64,000 nucleotides of DNA from Euryodendron excelsum (Eukaryota; Streptophyta; Magnoliopsida; Ericales; Pentaphylacaceae): assembly GCA_033060915.1 (NCBI GenBank), contig CM065387.1, positions 25,894,501-25,958,500 on the forward strand. Direction: 5' to 3'. Position 1 is the stretch's first letter, and every line of letters begins with the position of its first letter. Below, piece by piece: positions 1 to 10,679 of the stretch. The translations under genes and the position numbers were made by a program. The notes below the pieces were generated by a model. It was not told where the DNA came from and did not search any database. It was given only the letters and a program-made list of their open reading frames with translations.

Positions 1-425
1 AAATTTTCAAGTCGGTTTCCCGGCTTCCTCCTTCAAAAGCTCTACTCTACGAATTTTTCTAAGGTTTTTTTGAGCCTTTTTCTCAAAAAGTTCTGTTATA
101 AGTTTTCAAGCCGGTTTTCTGGGCTTTCCCCTTTAAAAGTCCTGTTTCAAAAAGTTTCTAAGGTTTTTTAAGCTTTTTCCTCAAAAAGTTTCATTTTAAA
201 TTTTCAAATCGATTTCCCGGATTTTCCTCTTCAAAAGCCGTATTTCAAAATGTTTCTAAGGTTTTTTGAGTTTTCTTCTCAGAAAGTTCCATTTCAAAGT
301 TTAAACCCGGTTTCTCAGGCTTTCTCCTTCAAAAGCCTCATTTCAAAGGCAATTTTCTAAAAATTTCAGTTTTCCCAGACTTTTCCCTTCAAAAGCGTAG
401 GTTTCAAAAGCAACTTTCTTTTCCT
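1..425 (+). repeat. 98-bp degenerate tandem array in element A
   Basis: A unit beginning with a GGTTTCCCGG-like box followed by CTTCAAAAG recurs at about 14, 113, 211 and 309, a period of 98-99 bp, with a shorter, decayed copy after 360. Within each unit a second box (TTTCTAAGGTTTTTTGAG and variants) marks the middle. The array continues off the left edge, so its full copy number is unknown. Units differ by many substitutions and small indels, so it is old or fast-evolving. Confidence 0.8.
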
Positions 426-1751
426 TAGTGATTTTAGGGTCAACACGTTGAATTTTTAAAGAGTTCATACTTTTTGAAACATTTTGGCAGAGTTCCGCCT
501 TAAAAAGTCCCTATCCTGAAATTTGACAAGTCACAAACACATTTCCAAGGCATCCCGAGCCTTCAACCACGTCAATCGACACAATCCCATCCTCCATGGC
601 ACGTGACCCATAATTAAATACAATTTTCAAGTCAATTTCTTCACTTATTAAAAGCTTTTGGTCTCGTTTTTATTTTCCAAAAATTACAAAAAATTCCCTG
701 AATACTCAAGAAGATCCTCACAATTTTCTAAAGATGCCCTATAATTTTTCTACCTTCGATAGGGTCAAGTTTTCAATTTTTCCTTACTTTTTCTATATTT
801 CCTATCTTTCAAAAATTCAAAAATTTTTACAAAATTATGAAATTTCCTATGGTTGTTCTATACATTTTTCTAAGACACCTGTACAAAAATCAAGTACAAA
901 CATCCAAAACCCAAGCCTACACAAGCATTTTTCTAAACCCTGCAGGAAACCCTTTCACATGAATAGGCAAAATTGTCCAAATACACTCAAATCATCATCA
1001 AATCACAAAAACAATCCGCATGTTGCATTCTAAACATCCTAAAACATTGATTTACACTAATAATATGCAAAAAACGAGCACATTTACATCAAAATCAACA
1101 AAATTCAAGAATTCTAACCTTTGAGCTTTCTGGCGGAATCCAAGTTTTTTGGCGAGAATACGACGACAATAACAACTTCCGCCACGTGACCGACGTCCCC
1201 CAATACCTTCCTTACAAGACCCAACAAAAATCTCTTGAAAATCCCTCAAGCAAGCTCTCAAATCTTCCTGAAATTATAAAACCCGCAAGCAGGTTCACAA
1301 ACTGCTCTGTTTTAAAATTCCCGCGGCTGGCGCATGTAGCAGATGTGCTAGGAGCATATTCAGCCTAGCCCATGTAGCACATGTGCCCAGGTTATTTCTG
1401 GCCAAGTGCGTGTGCTACACAGGCCAGATGCTTCAGTGTCTCGCCAAAACCAGTTTTAAACGCCTCTAAGGCCAAAAATCATTTTTAAGAGTTTCAAAAA
1501 TCCAAAAATCAATTTTTTTTAAACTCTCACTTTCAAATACATGGACTTTCCGAACCCAAAACTCCACAAACTAGCATTTTTTAAATCTAGACCTTGAAAA
1601 AATTCAAAAAGAACCAAGATTTCCCAAATCCAACATTTTCACCACTAGTCTGGAGATTTTTCAAACCATCAAAGCTATCGTCCCTCTGATCACCTCACGA
1701 CCAAAATAGGATTCTTACTTTTTTATTTTTCTGCCCTTGACAAGCAAAGAC

Positions 1752-1768
1752 AAAAAAAGAGGGGCAGC
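1752..1768 (+). other. Polypurine tract of element A
   Basis: A run of A followed by GAGGGGCAG ends one base before the TG that opens the LTR at 1769. This is the expected position and composition for the plus-strand DNA primer of an LTR retrotransposon. It shows that the following LTR is the 3' LTR and that element A is on the plus strand. Element C has the mirror-image tract beside its own 3' LTR. Confidence 0.85.
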
Positions 1769-1960
1769 TGTAAGCACCCCATTTTTGCCCACTCAATAAT
1801 CTCCGGCGCGACTGGATCCAACTTCAAACATCACCATGCACACAAGCCCAGACCGGCTCTTTCCAAATTCCAATCCAGTGAACTTGTCACTTCCTGGGCC
1901 CATAAAGCCTAATGGAAGCTGAAAAGACCATATTGCCCTTGGGCGCTCCATGCAGCTTTT

Positions 1961-2280
1961 CAAGTCGGGCGGTCTCAGGAACCAACGTCATCTAGGTAGT
2001 TTCCCAAGATCGAGCGATCTAGAGGACCAACACCTTGTCAAATTCCAAACAGTTCACTTCTAGCACCTGCTAACCCACCAATGTAGAATGTTCGTCATCC
2101 GGTAGTTCTCTGAGACTAGGTAATCTCGAGGACCAACACCACCCTACAGGTAGCTTTCTTAGATCAGGCGATCTCAGGGACCAACACCACCTTACAGGTA
2201 GCTCTCTAAGACCGAGCGCTCTTAAAGACCAACACCACACAGGTAGCTTTCTGAGACTGGGCGGTCTTGGAAACCAACAC
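1961..2280 (+). promoter_or_regulatory. U3 array of GATC-centred dyads (element A)
   Basis: Five to six direct repeats of about 45-50 bp, each with the layout GGTAGCTTTCTGAGA-(GATC-type dyad)-GGACCAACACCACC. The dyads are imperfect inverted repeats such as AGATCAGGCGATCT. The same array is present in the type-1 LTR at 22667. Repeated dyads upstream of an LTR promoter are typical of enhancer or protein-binding arrays. That role is inferred. Confidence 0.6.
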
Positions 2281-3493
2281 CTAGGTCAACACTAGCGCCT
2301 ACTAGCCTGAGTCGATCAAAAATGACCAGACTTGCTCCTTGGGCCTCCAGGCACGTCTTTAAGAAAGTTCAAAATCCCTCAAGATGGTAAGTCCACTCTT
2401 TCAAAGTGTTCCTAAACAGTTAGGTGTACTCAATACGCCATCATGTCCAACTCCAATGCAATTCCAGTCCCATTTCGGTCAACAACTTAGTCAAAATAAC
2501 CGTTTTACCCCTAAACACCCCAACATAGTACAAATCCCACTAAACAACGAAAACATCTTCCAGGACCATCCCCAAACAATTTGGCATGCTTAACATGCCA
2601 CTCCAATCCATCCTGACACTTTTCGACCAATTCTGGTCAAAATGGCCATTTTACTAGTAGTAGCCAGAGCGCGCCCCGAAACCACACCAGCTCTAGGTAC
2701 CAAACTGGAAAATTCTATCATACGCCCTTGTTCAATCCAAGATGAGTCATGTGACTCTAAAAACTTTCAATTTAACAAAAGTCCCTTGAAGCATCTCGAC
2801 ACTCTGCTAGAGTTGTCTTTTTCTTCTGATTCTCAAATTATAACGCACCGTCAAATGACTTGAGAAATACATAAATCGGGGTAATCCCAAAAGCCTATCC
2901 ATAGGTCTTTCCATCGATATGGTCCGATCGGAAGGATCACTTCCTGAGGCCCCTGATCGCATGGCTCAAAAATTGCCACTTTCAATAACCCCTAGAACGC
3001 CTCATAGACTCTCTGCTAGGGTTGTCTTTTCTTCCAATTCCTTGATTATAATGCACCGTTAAATGACTTGAGAAATGCACAAATTAAAAAATTCTCAAAA
3101 ATATTTTCAGAGCACTTCCCATTGGTACGATCAGATTGGAAAGATTGCTTCCCGAAGGCCTCGATCACGTGGCCCAAAAGCTACTACTTTTGAACTTCCA
3201 CGGAGCATATCACAAATGCTCTGGGAAAGTGTGTTTTTCTACACGCTTTCCAAGATGATATCTCACTGTTTCGAACACTTTTTAAATTTTTCAAAAATTC
3301 CCAATTTTTGAGAAACAATAGGAGAATATAGTGGACGTAACCGATTTTCCCGAATCTTTCTTGGATTGCACAATTATTGAGGCAAAGTTAGCACTATAAT
3401 TCCCAGCGGCAGAGCGTATGCTACATGCGCCTAGATTGTGATCAGATCGATCAAAACTTTACTTGCTCCCTAAGTTGAGTCAGTACAGAGTGT

Positions 3494-3503
3494 GCCACGT
3501 GGC
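3494..3503 (+). promoter_or_regulatory. G-box palindrome GCCACGTGGC in LTR A
   Basis: A perfect 10-bp palindrome with a CACGTG core sits in the U3 promoter-proximal part of the LTR. CACGTG is the known plant G-box bound by bZIP and bHLH factors. The homologous site in the LTR at 22667 reads GCCACATGGC, so it is not strictly conserved. Use as a regulatory site is inferred. Confidence 0.4.
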
Positions 3504-4550
3504 ATTCAAATAGTGGAACAGTACAAGTGTATGTAGCACACCTTAAGATGGCATGGCCTTAGAGCACCTTGCAATTTGGTGTGGTTTATAGCCTTGTATG
3601 ATTTAATGACCCCCTTTGCATATGGTTACCATGTTCTTGTATTGCATGCTTGACCTCATTTTCATGTTCATCATCATTTTACAAAAACTTTCACTATCTC
3701 ATTTCTATATCTTTTCAAATCCCACATTCAAGTGTTTTCTCAAAAATAATTCTAAGAGTTAGTTCCTTGAAGCCTAGGTCAATTTCAATATCCTAGAGAA
3801 CCCCCCCTTTTCAATCCCTTGACTTCATTTTGCATCACCTCATTTTATAATCTTCAAGTTGCATTAAAATGGTTTTCAAACCTTGTATTTTACTATAATT
3901 TTCAAAGATTTGCTCTCTTGAGTTTTGTGGTTGAAATGGTCCTCATGAAACCCTCTTTTGAGTGGCCTCCTCATTTATTGACTATAAGAATCCTAGTTCA
4001 CTAGAATGGTTTTCTATACCCCTGAAAGTGGTTTTCAAAACAACCCTCTTCAAGAAGGGTTCTCAAATTTCATTCTCTTTAATTTGCATAGAAATGATTT
4101 TTCAAAACTATCATTTTCATCTTGATTTTTAGGAGCTTTGCTTTCTTGAATATTGTGGTTTGAATGGTCCCATGGAGTCCTATTTGTAGTGATTTCTTTC
4201 AAATCAACCATTTGAACTCTTATTCTTTAAAGTGGTTTTTTAAAACCTCCTTTTCAAAAATAATTTTAAAAGGTTCATTTTCTTTAATTTTCCAATCAAA
4301 GAAGTCTTCAAAATTATCTATTCAATATGGATTTTCATAAGTTTTACTCTCTTGAGTTAGTGGTTGAAATGGTTCCAAGGCAACCCTCTTTTGAGTGGTT
4401 TCCAAATACCAATCATATAAACCCGACACTTATTCGGGTGGCTTTCATAAAATGATTTTCAAAACACACTTTCAAGTTTCATTCACAAAACCACCTTCCT
4501 AAAACCACAGTCTAAAACCACTAGGTCAAAACCCTCGTTCAAAACCACCT

Positions 4551-4772
4551 TCCAACCCTAGGTTAACTTGACCCTAGTTGTCCAACTCTAGGTGAACCTA
4601 ACTCAAGTTAGTTAACCCTAGGTTACCTTAACCCTAGGTTAACCTAACTTTAGTTAGTTAACCGTAGGTCAATCCAACCCTAGTCCAACTTAACCCTAGT
4701 TGTCCAACCCTAGGTTAATCTAACCCAAATTAGTTAACCCTAGGCCAACCCAACCAAGGTTAGTAAGTTTCA
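4551..4772 (+). repeat. CCTAGGTTAACC-type minisatellite in LTR A
   Basis: Degenerate tandem copies built from ACCCTAGGTTAACCTAACC and AGTTAGTTAACCCTAGG modules. The block recurs in the type-1 LTR at about 26041-26290. It superficially resembles telomeric CCCTAAA but has no regular 7-bp register. Confidence 0.7.
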
Positions 4773-7700
4773 AGGCTCCAACTCAAAAGCCCTTTTTTTA
4801 AACCCTTTTTCAATTACAAAAATTACTTGCATGACATACTTTCAAAAGCCTTCTATTCTCTTAAGATTTCAAAAATCAATTCAAAAATCTTTAAGCACTC
4901 CCATACTCTATCTTCAAAAATGCTTCCAAGAAGTTCTCTTAAACTTGTCCCAACTAAAAAGGCTAGACACTTAACATTTTCCAAAAACTATTTTCAAAAT
5001 GGTTCCAAAAACTCACAACCCTAAAGTGTTCCTAACCTTTTATGGTTAGGGATTCCAAGGAAATGTGATACATTGAAATACAACCTTCAAGGTTGTCCAT
5101 ATTAAGGTTCCAAAACCCAAAGTGTCTTCAAAAGCTCTTTTCAAAAATGATTTTCAAACATCAAATTCTCGAAAGAGCCCTAATTCTTCCATGGTTAGGA
5201 TTGTTTAAGTACAAGTGAGATATTCAAAAAGGGTTCTATAACCCCAAAGTTTTAAAAACCAAAGCGAAGTCTTTAGCCCCTTTTTCCAAACATGTTTTCA
5301 AAACTCATAGCCCAAAAGAAGTTTAGTTCTTCAATGACCAAAATCTTAAGGTGATGAAACATTAAACATGGCTTCCATAAGGTATTAAAAAAAAACTACT
5401 TTCTAAAGCCTTTCGAAGACAAGTTCATAAGTGCATTTCTAAACCAAACTCCACCTCAAAAGTTTTCAAAACAAGACTTCAAAACGTTTTCAAATGTCCC
5501 TTGAGTTATTCCAAAGCCTTTCTAAAACTCCCTTGAGTTGTTTCAAAACATTTCCAAAACTCTCCTGAGTTATTTTAAAAACATTTCAAAACTCCCTTGA
5601 GTTAATTCCAAAAACGTTTAAAACCATCTTCAATCTCAATTTTAAAAACATTCTAAACATCCCAAGTTGTATTTCAAAGTCATTTTCCTAAACTCTCAAG
5701 TTCTCTTTTTTCAAAGACCACAAAGTGTCTTCAAACCTTTCCAAAGACTTCAAAATGTCTTCAAACCTTTCCAAAGACTTCAAAGTGTCTTCAAAACTTT
5801 CCAATGGCCTTAATGCGCCTCTTTTCTATCAAGCCCTTGCCCGAACTACAAATAACCTGATTCTCACCAAATGAGATACGTAGGCAAGCTAAAATGGTGT
5901 GGTCATAACTTTTATTTCAACCCAAGTTCCCTTCTCAAAATTTTCTATTAATTCAAGATTTCTATTTCGAATCCCTTCAAAACTTATTCATTTTCAAACA
6001 TCTTTCCCGAAACTTGCATTATGCATCATTCATCCAAAAGGTGATGACCAAACCCTGTTTTCAAAATTCTAAAGTGGATATGAAATGGATATTAAGTGGA
6101 TAATAGTAACTAGTTATTCAACTGAGTCAATTAAGGGTGATTAGATATGTAGGTACAAGAAAGGGTAGGGTAGGGTGATGATCTTAGGATATCTTCCCTA
6201 CACATAACCAACCCGCGGACCATAGATTTCTATTTCAAAAACCAAGATCGGAGTCGCGTTTTCAAAAGGCTTTCCAAAGATTACTAAGACCTCTTTTCCA
6301 AAACCCTTCTTGAAAGGACATTTTTAAAACCATTTCGAAAGACCTAAGTTTAGTCTCTGGATTACACTTAGTTTTAGGTGACCTAACACATTTTTAACTA
6401 TGTTAGGTGGTGACTCCCATTTTTTTCGAAAAGCCATTAAATCAAATCATGTTTTCAAGTTTAAACCTAGTCGCACTCATCCTTCTAGGAGGATGAGTTC
6501 TAAAGAGAGAGTACCGTGCTTTTTCCAAAGCCAAAAGGGATTTGGAATCCAAAAACTCAGGCGCGACACAAACCTTTCCTAACTTCAAACTTTTAAATCT
6601 TTTAAATCTTTGCTAATTTCAAACTTTCAAATCTTTCCTAATTTCAAAACCTGGCTTTTTCAAACTTAATTTTCCAAATTCAATGTTTCTTAATTCAGAC
6701 TTTTTTCAAAAGTTAAACCTTTCCAAATCTCAAATTCAAATTTTTCTAAGTTCAAACTTTCCAAATTCAAAACTTTTCAAAAATCAAATCATTTCTAAAA
6801 TGAAACCTTCCTAAATTGGAATTTTCCTAATTCAAAACTTTCTAAAATCAAGCTTTTCCAAAAATCAAACCTTTCTATTTTAATTGCATGTTTAAACCCT
6901 AGGTCACCTAAGTCCTAAGAGACTAAAATCCAAGTTCAACCCCTAACCCTAAGTTAGGAAACTTCAACTTTTTTCTAAATCAAGATTGTTTTCAAACCCC
7001 AATTCAAATCAAGATGATTTCAAAAGTTCAATTCAAGCCTTCCAAAATAAGTCCAAATTGTACTTCAAAGTTTGATTTCAAATCAAAGTTCAATTTTAAT
7101 TCTTCTAATCAAAGTTCAAATTAAACCCTTTTCAAGTCAAACTTTCTAAAGGCCCCAAAGTGTCTTTTTAAGTCAAACAAGACCCCAAAGTGTCTATTTT
7201 CAATTGGACTCTGAGTCCGAACTACGACTAACCTGATTCCCAACAAAGGGATATGTAGGCAACCTTCATAGGTGCGGTCACAACCATTTTTTAAACTTCA
7301 AATCCCCTTTTTAAATTTATTTTCAAAATCAATTCCTTTACTTGCACTTGTACGTCATTCATCATATCAAACCTTTTTTCAAAATTCTTTTCAAAATGGA
7401 TATGATTGGACCTTTGTTCATTGGAGATTCTAAGTGAGTGAACCTAGGGTAGAAAGACATGTAGGTGCTGCAATGGTAGGATAGGGTGATAGCCTAGTGC
7501 ATCTTCTCTATACGTAACCAACCATCGGACCATAGATTACTGTTTTCGAGAGACCAAAATCGGAGTAATTTTTCAAAAAGGGTGGCTTAAATCTTTCCAA
7601 AGGTTGTCAAACAAGCTATTTTCTCCACACAAAAAAAAAAAAAAAAATCCTTTCTTGAGGAAGTTTTCAAAACCTTTTTCAAAAACCCTAAGTTTAGTCT

Positions 7701-7902
7701 TCAAACTTTCCTTAGTTTAGGTGACCTAACTCATCTTAACAAAGTTAGGTGGTGACTCCAAATCTTTTTCAAAAGCCCTTATTCAAATCAATTTCTAATT
7801 CAAACCTAGTCACACTCGCCCTTCTAGAAGGATGAGTTCTAACGAGAGAGTACAATGCTTTTTCCCCACTATTCTTAAGTGAGGAAGAACTGGGGCGTGA
7901 CA

Positions 7903-8424
7903 CAGAAATAAGAAAAAGCCAGGGCCTCCCTATTCTCCACCAAAGATGTTATAGAAAAAGATTTGGCATGCTCCAACTTCTCCTAAGGTGGGACAGTTCA
8001 TTTGGAAAGTGGTCACAAACAACGTAGCTACTAAGGAGAACTTACATAAGAGAATATGTAACAGAGATCCTTTATGTCCCATTTGTAACAAAGAAGCTGA
8101 ATCTACCGAACATCTCATATTTCAATGCGAGTGGACGAGAAGTGTTTGGTTTGGGAGTGGCTTATCATACAAATTACAATCCTTAAATATTATCTCTGTC
8201 GCAAGATGGTTGGAGGAGCTGTTTATAAGTAGAGACTATGAGAGGATAGACCCCATATCCTTTACTTTAATTTTTCAGCTCTGTTAGTCTATTTGTAAGT
8301 CTAGGAATGAATGGGTGTTTAATGGGGTCCCTCTTAATCCACTCTCCACAATTCACAAAGCAAATTGTGCAACCACAAACTATCTGTAAGCCACCTACAT
8401 GGCCAGCCAACCTTCCCAAGAACA
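7903..8424 (+). pseudogene. LINE reverse transcriptase C-terminal fragment (zf-RVT zinc-binding domain)
   Basis: Translation gives a run beginning IWHAPTSPKVGQFIWK, followed by a C-P-I-C pair and a later H-L-I-F-Q-C, the layout of the zinc-binding zf-RVT region found after the reverse transcriptase of plant L1-type LINEs (family knowledge). An in-frame stop lies near 7951 and others after 8284, so it is dead. On the left it is cut by the end of LTR A. On the right it is cut by the copia insertion at 8425. The same LINE resumes at 49201 with its RNase H domain: removing the insertions and one copy of each target duplication rejoins the two parts. Confidence 0.82.
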
Positions 8425-9052
8425 TGTTGGCTCAAAGAATGTCCCTAGAGGGGAGGTGAATTGGATTCTTTTTGAAATTAAAGTGGAACCTTCAGTATAA
8501 ATAAAATCAATTATTGGATGAAGCAACTACCAAGTAATACTGATGCAACTTAAGATTGCTAACAAACACAGGTAGCATGCACAAACATTTAACAATTATC
8601 ATGCACACATTCAGCAGTAAGCAGAGAATAAGAGATTTACAGAGGTTTGGCTTAATCCTTGCCTATGTCCTCTCTTTCTCATTCCCCTCGAAGGTATTCC
8701 ACTATGTAATCTTCACTTTACATGGGTGCTAGTTTCTTCAAGTGCACAGCTCACTATTATATTCAAAGATTCACACAGAATCCTTATTACCGAGAAGCTC
8801 CAATCCAAGCTCTCAATTTTACAAGTGAGTTACGCAAGCTTCACTCAAGCTCTAGAAGTTTACAATAACATTTTCGGAAGTAATGAGGTTGCAATGTAAC
8901 AACTATCACTCCTACAAATGAAGGTAATAAAGTTACAGCTCAATGGTTCCTCTTGATTAGTAGTAGTTGTAAAGTAATGAGGAAGATTTAGGGTTTTTGA
9001 ATTTTTACACTTTAAGATCCCTGTCACTTGTCCATAAATGAGTTTGAACTCA

Positions 9053-9062
9053 TATATTTATA
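9053..9062 (-). promoter_or_regulatory. TATA box in copia 3' LTR
   Basis: The minus strand reads TATAAATATA here, downstream of the U3 repeats in the coding direction. The 5' LTR has the matching TATAAATA at 18136-18143. Function is inferred from position. Confidence 0.55.
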
Positions 9063-9171
9063 GTCTCCCAAAAGAAATAGCTGTTAGAGCCGTTGAAGGT
9101 GCATTTAATGCGCAAGCAGCTAAGACAGATTAAAAAATCTGGCCGTTGGTGCGAATTCCCATTGCCTACCA

Positions 9172-9490
9172 AGATTGTCAGCAATCTTCTGTTGGTGCCA
9201 CCAATCTAACTCTCTCCTTTCTTTCACTGTGATTTTTACCGAGATTGTCAGCAATTGTTTCACTGGTGTCACCAATCTTGGCTTATCACTTCTTATGTCA
9301 TTGTCATTCAACAAAAATGCCAGCATTCTTTATCTCGTGCTGCTACTCCATCTTCCTACTTCTTTTACCATTTATTCTAAGATTGTCAGCTGTCTTTATC
9401 TTGTGCTATCAATCTGTCTTCCTGCTTCTTTTGCTATTTTGCTTTTTCACAAGATTGTCGGCAATACTTTATTAGTGTCAGCAATCAGGT
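9172..9490 (-). promoter_or_regulatory. U3 palindrome/direct-repeat array of copia LTR
   Basis: GATTGTC(A/G)GC boxes recur near 9174, 9244, 9381 and 9454, paired with (A/C)CAATC ends. Within them lie odd palindromes: TTGGTG-C-CACCAA at 9192-9204 and TGGTG-T-CACCA at 9264-9274. The 5' LTR repeats these at 18283-18295 and 18345-18355. Sirevirus LTRs are known to carry repeated palindromic motifs in this region, so these are probable regulatory elements. Confidence 0.55.
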
Positions 9491-10167
9491 TCCTTACTGT
9501 AGTTGTTGTTGTTATCCAGAGACATTTTTTATTCCTTTTGCCAATCAATCTTCGATAGTGTGAATATGTTTGAGCTCTACTGATCTTCTTGATAGCTTTC
9601 TGAACTTCTTAAGCATGTTTATCCTTTGGTAGCCCTTTGTTCATCCAACTGTTTAGAAATCAACAACCTGCTTGTGCTAGTGAAGACTTTCACTCTATTA
9701 GACTATTGAGTGCCATCAATTTTCTGTATTGTCAACAATCTTTGATTTTCTCCTCTTATTAGCTTTCTCTACAATACTATAAGGACAGCTTTCTCAAGCT
9801 TCATGATACTTTTAATGAATTGATATGAACATGGGGATCAAGGATCTTCACTAGCCATGGATGTTATTAATCACATGTATATCCAAGCCAAAATCCTTCT
9901 TCTGCAAGTGTCATCACTTTGATTAAGGTGCTGCAGATATTATTTTTGTCACAGTTTTCACATGTGCCATTAATAGTGTTGGCACTCTTATGAGGTGCTG
10001 ACAAGATCTTCGATGGTACTTCACAGTTCATGATTGCCCATAAATTTGAATAGGTTTTATCATACTATGCTACATACTCAAGTTAAACACATTAGTTCAT
10101 AATGACTAGGTTTTTTTTATCATCAAAATCATCTATCAACTATGAAGATCAACCCTTGGGTCAACAA

Positions 10168-10360
10168 TCCCCCCCCCTCCCCTTTGATGATGACAAAACT
10201 CTCTTTGAATATGAAAAATCATGATAAATGGAAAACATTATCCTCCCCCTTAATATAAGATCCTCCCCCTTAATAAAGGATTTTTTATTTTTCCTTATTC
10301 ATTAATCAAACATTCTACAAGTCAGTTCTCCCCCTTGGACAGGTTAGTTCTCCCCCTTTT
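10168..10360 (-). other. Multiple polypurine tracts of the copia element
   Basis: The primary tract (10168-10185, coding strand CAAAGGGGAGGGGGGGGA) abuts the 3' LTR after a T and A. Upstream in the coding direction the motif AAGGGGGAG recurs near 10242, 10262, 10329 and 10350. The coding strand also has the familiar copia phrase TTTTGTCATCATCAAAGGGG just before the LTR. Repeated tracts are a described Sirevirus feature. Confidence 0.8.
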
Positions 10361-10679
10361 CATCAAGTAATCAAAAAGAATATAGGAAAGAATCATGATA
10401 GGTACAACAGTTAAAATGTTAAAATAGAATTGAAACTATTTAAAGTGTAGCGAGTAACCAAACCAAGCAATGAGTAACCAAGTATCAAAGAACCCATTAG
10501 TAGGTACTCAAACAAGATGGACAGGAATATAGAAAGTGCATTGAAATATAAATAAACTATCTTGCAAGTTGGTCCATTGCCAGCAATATCCACAACAAAA
10601 ACAAACAACTGAAAGTTTTAGGTACTAAACATAAAAACTTAAATGCAATGCAGAGTCACACAATAACAAGATCATTTGG

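Larger units (their letters stand above)
1..1768 (+). mobile_element. Ogre/Tat-like element A, 3' internal (untranslated) region
   Basis: This stretch lies directly upstream of a polypurine tract and a long LTR, so it is the 3' end of the internal region of a plus-strand Ty3/gypsy element that starts before the window. It begins with a tandem array (separate entry) and continues as AT-rich, stop-filled DNA. A 99-codon open stretch at 734-1033 has low-complexity composition and no recognisable domain, so I do not call it a gene. No reverse transcriptase or integrase is seen. Ogre/Tat elements are known for long, variable 3' untranslated regions, which fits. The assignment rests on the adjacent polypurine tract and on LTR similarity to elements B and F, which show a tRNA-Arg primer site. 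Confidence 0.75.
1769..7902 (+). mobile_element. Type-1 Ogre/Tat-like 3' LTR of element A (6.1 kb)
   Basis: The LTR opens with TGTAAGCACCCCATTTTTGC and closes with GGGGCGTGACA, the same ends as the other Ogre-like LTRs here. At about 6.1 kb it is in the size range known for Ogre LTRs. In order it holds the U3 dyad array, a promoterless U3/R junction, long degenerate C/T- and A-rich stretches, a CCTAGG-rich minisatellite, and a conserved block near the end containing GGTGACCTAAC. Compared with the type-1 LTR at 22667, it lacks roughly 500 bp around 3541, including the TATA box. The right end abuts LINE sequence, so the element inserted into a LINE. The left target-site copy lies outside the window. 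Confidence 0.88.
8425..10166 (-). repeat. Copia 3' LTR (1742 bp)
   Basis: On the plus strand it runs from TGTTGGCTCAAAG to GGGTCAACA, so both ends carry TG...CA. On the coding strand it starts TGTTGACCC directly after the polypurine tract. It contains a TATAAATATA box on the minus strand (9053-9062) and a U3 set of GATTGTCAGCAA...CACCAATC repeats at about 9170-9490. Its partner is at 17501. Confidence 0.9.

Noticed and set aside
734..1033. 99-residue ORF in element A
   Set aside because: Low-complexity composition (K, F, S, N) in AT-rich 3' untranslated DNA, with no recognisable motif.
4551..4772. Interstitial telomere repeat (CCCTA-rich block), also at 26041-26290
   Set aside because: CCCTAGG and CCCTAACC modules occur in an irregular register with TTAACC and CAAGTTAG between them. 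No run of the 7-bp plant telomere unit is present, and the block is a homologous part of two LTRs.
9175..9558. 127-residue hydrophobic open run that looks like a membrane protein
   Set aside because: It lies in the copia LTR U3 repeats on the non-coding strand. Its apparent hydrophobicity comes from T-rich repeats, and it is not kept in the other LTR.
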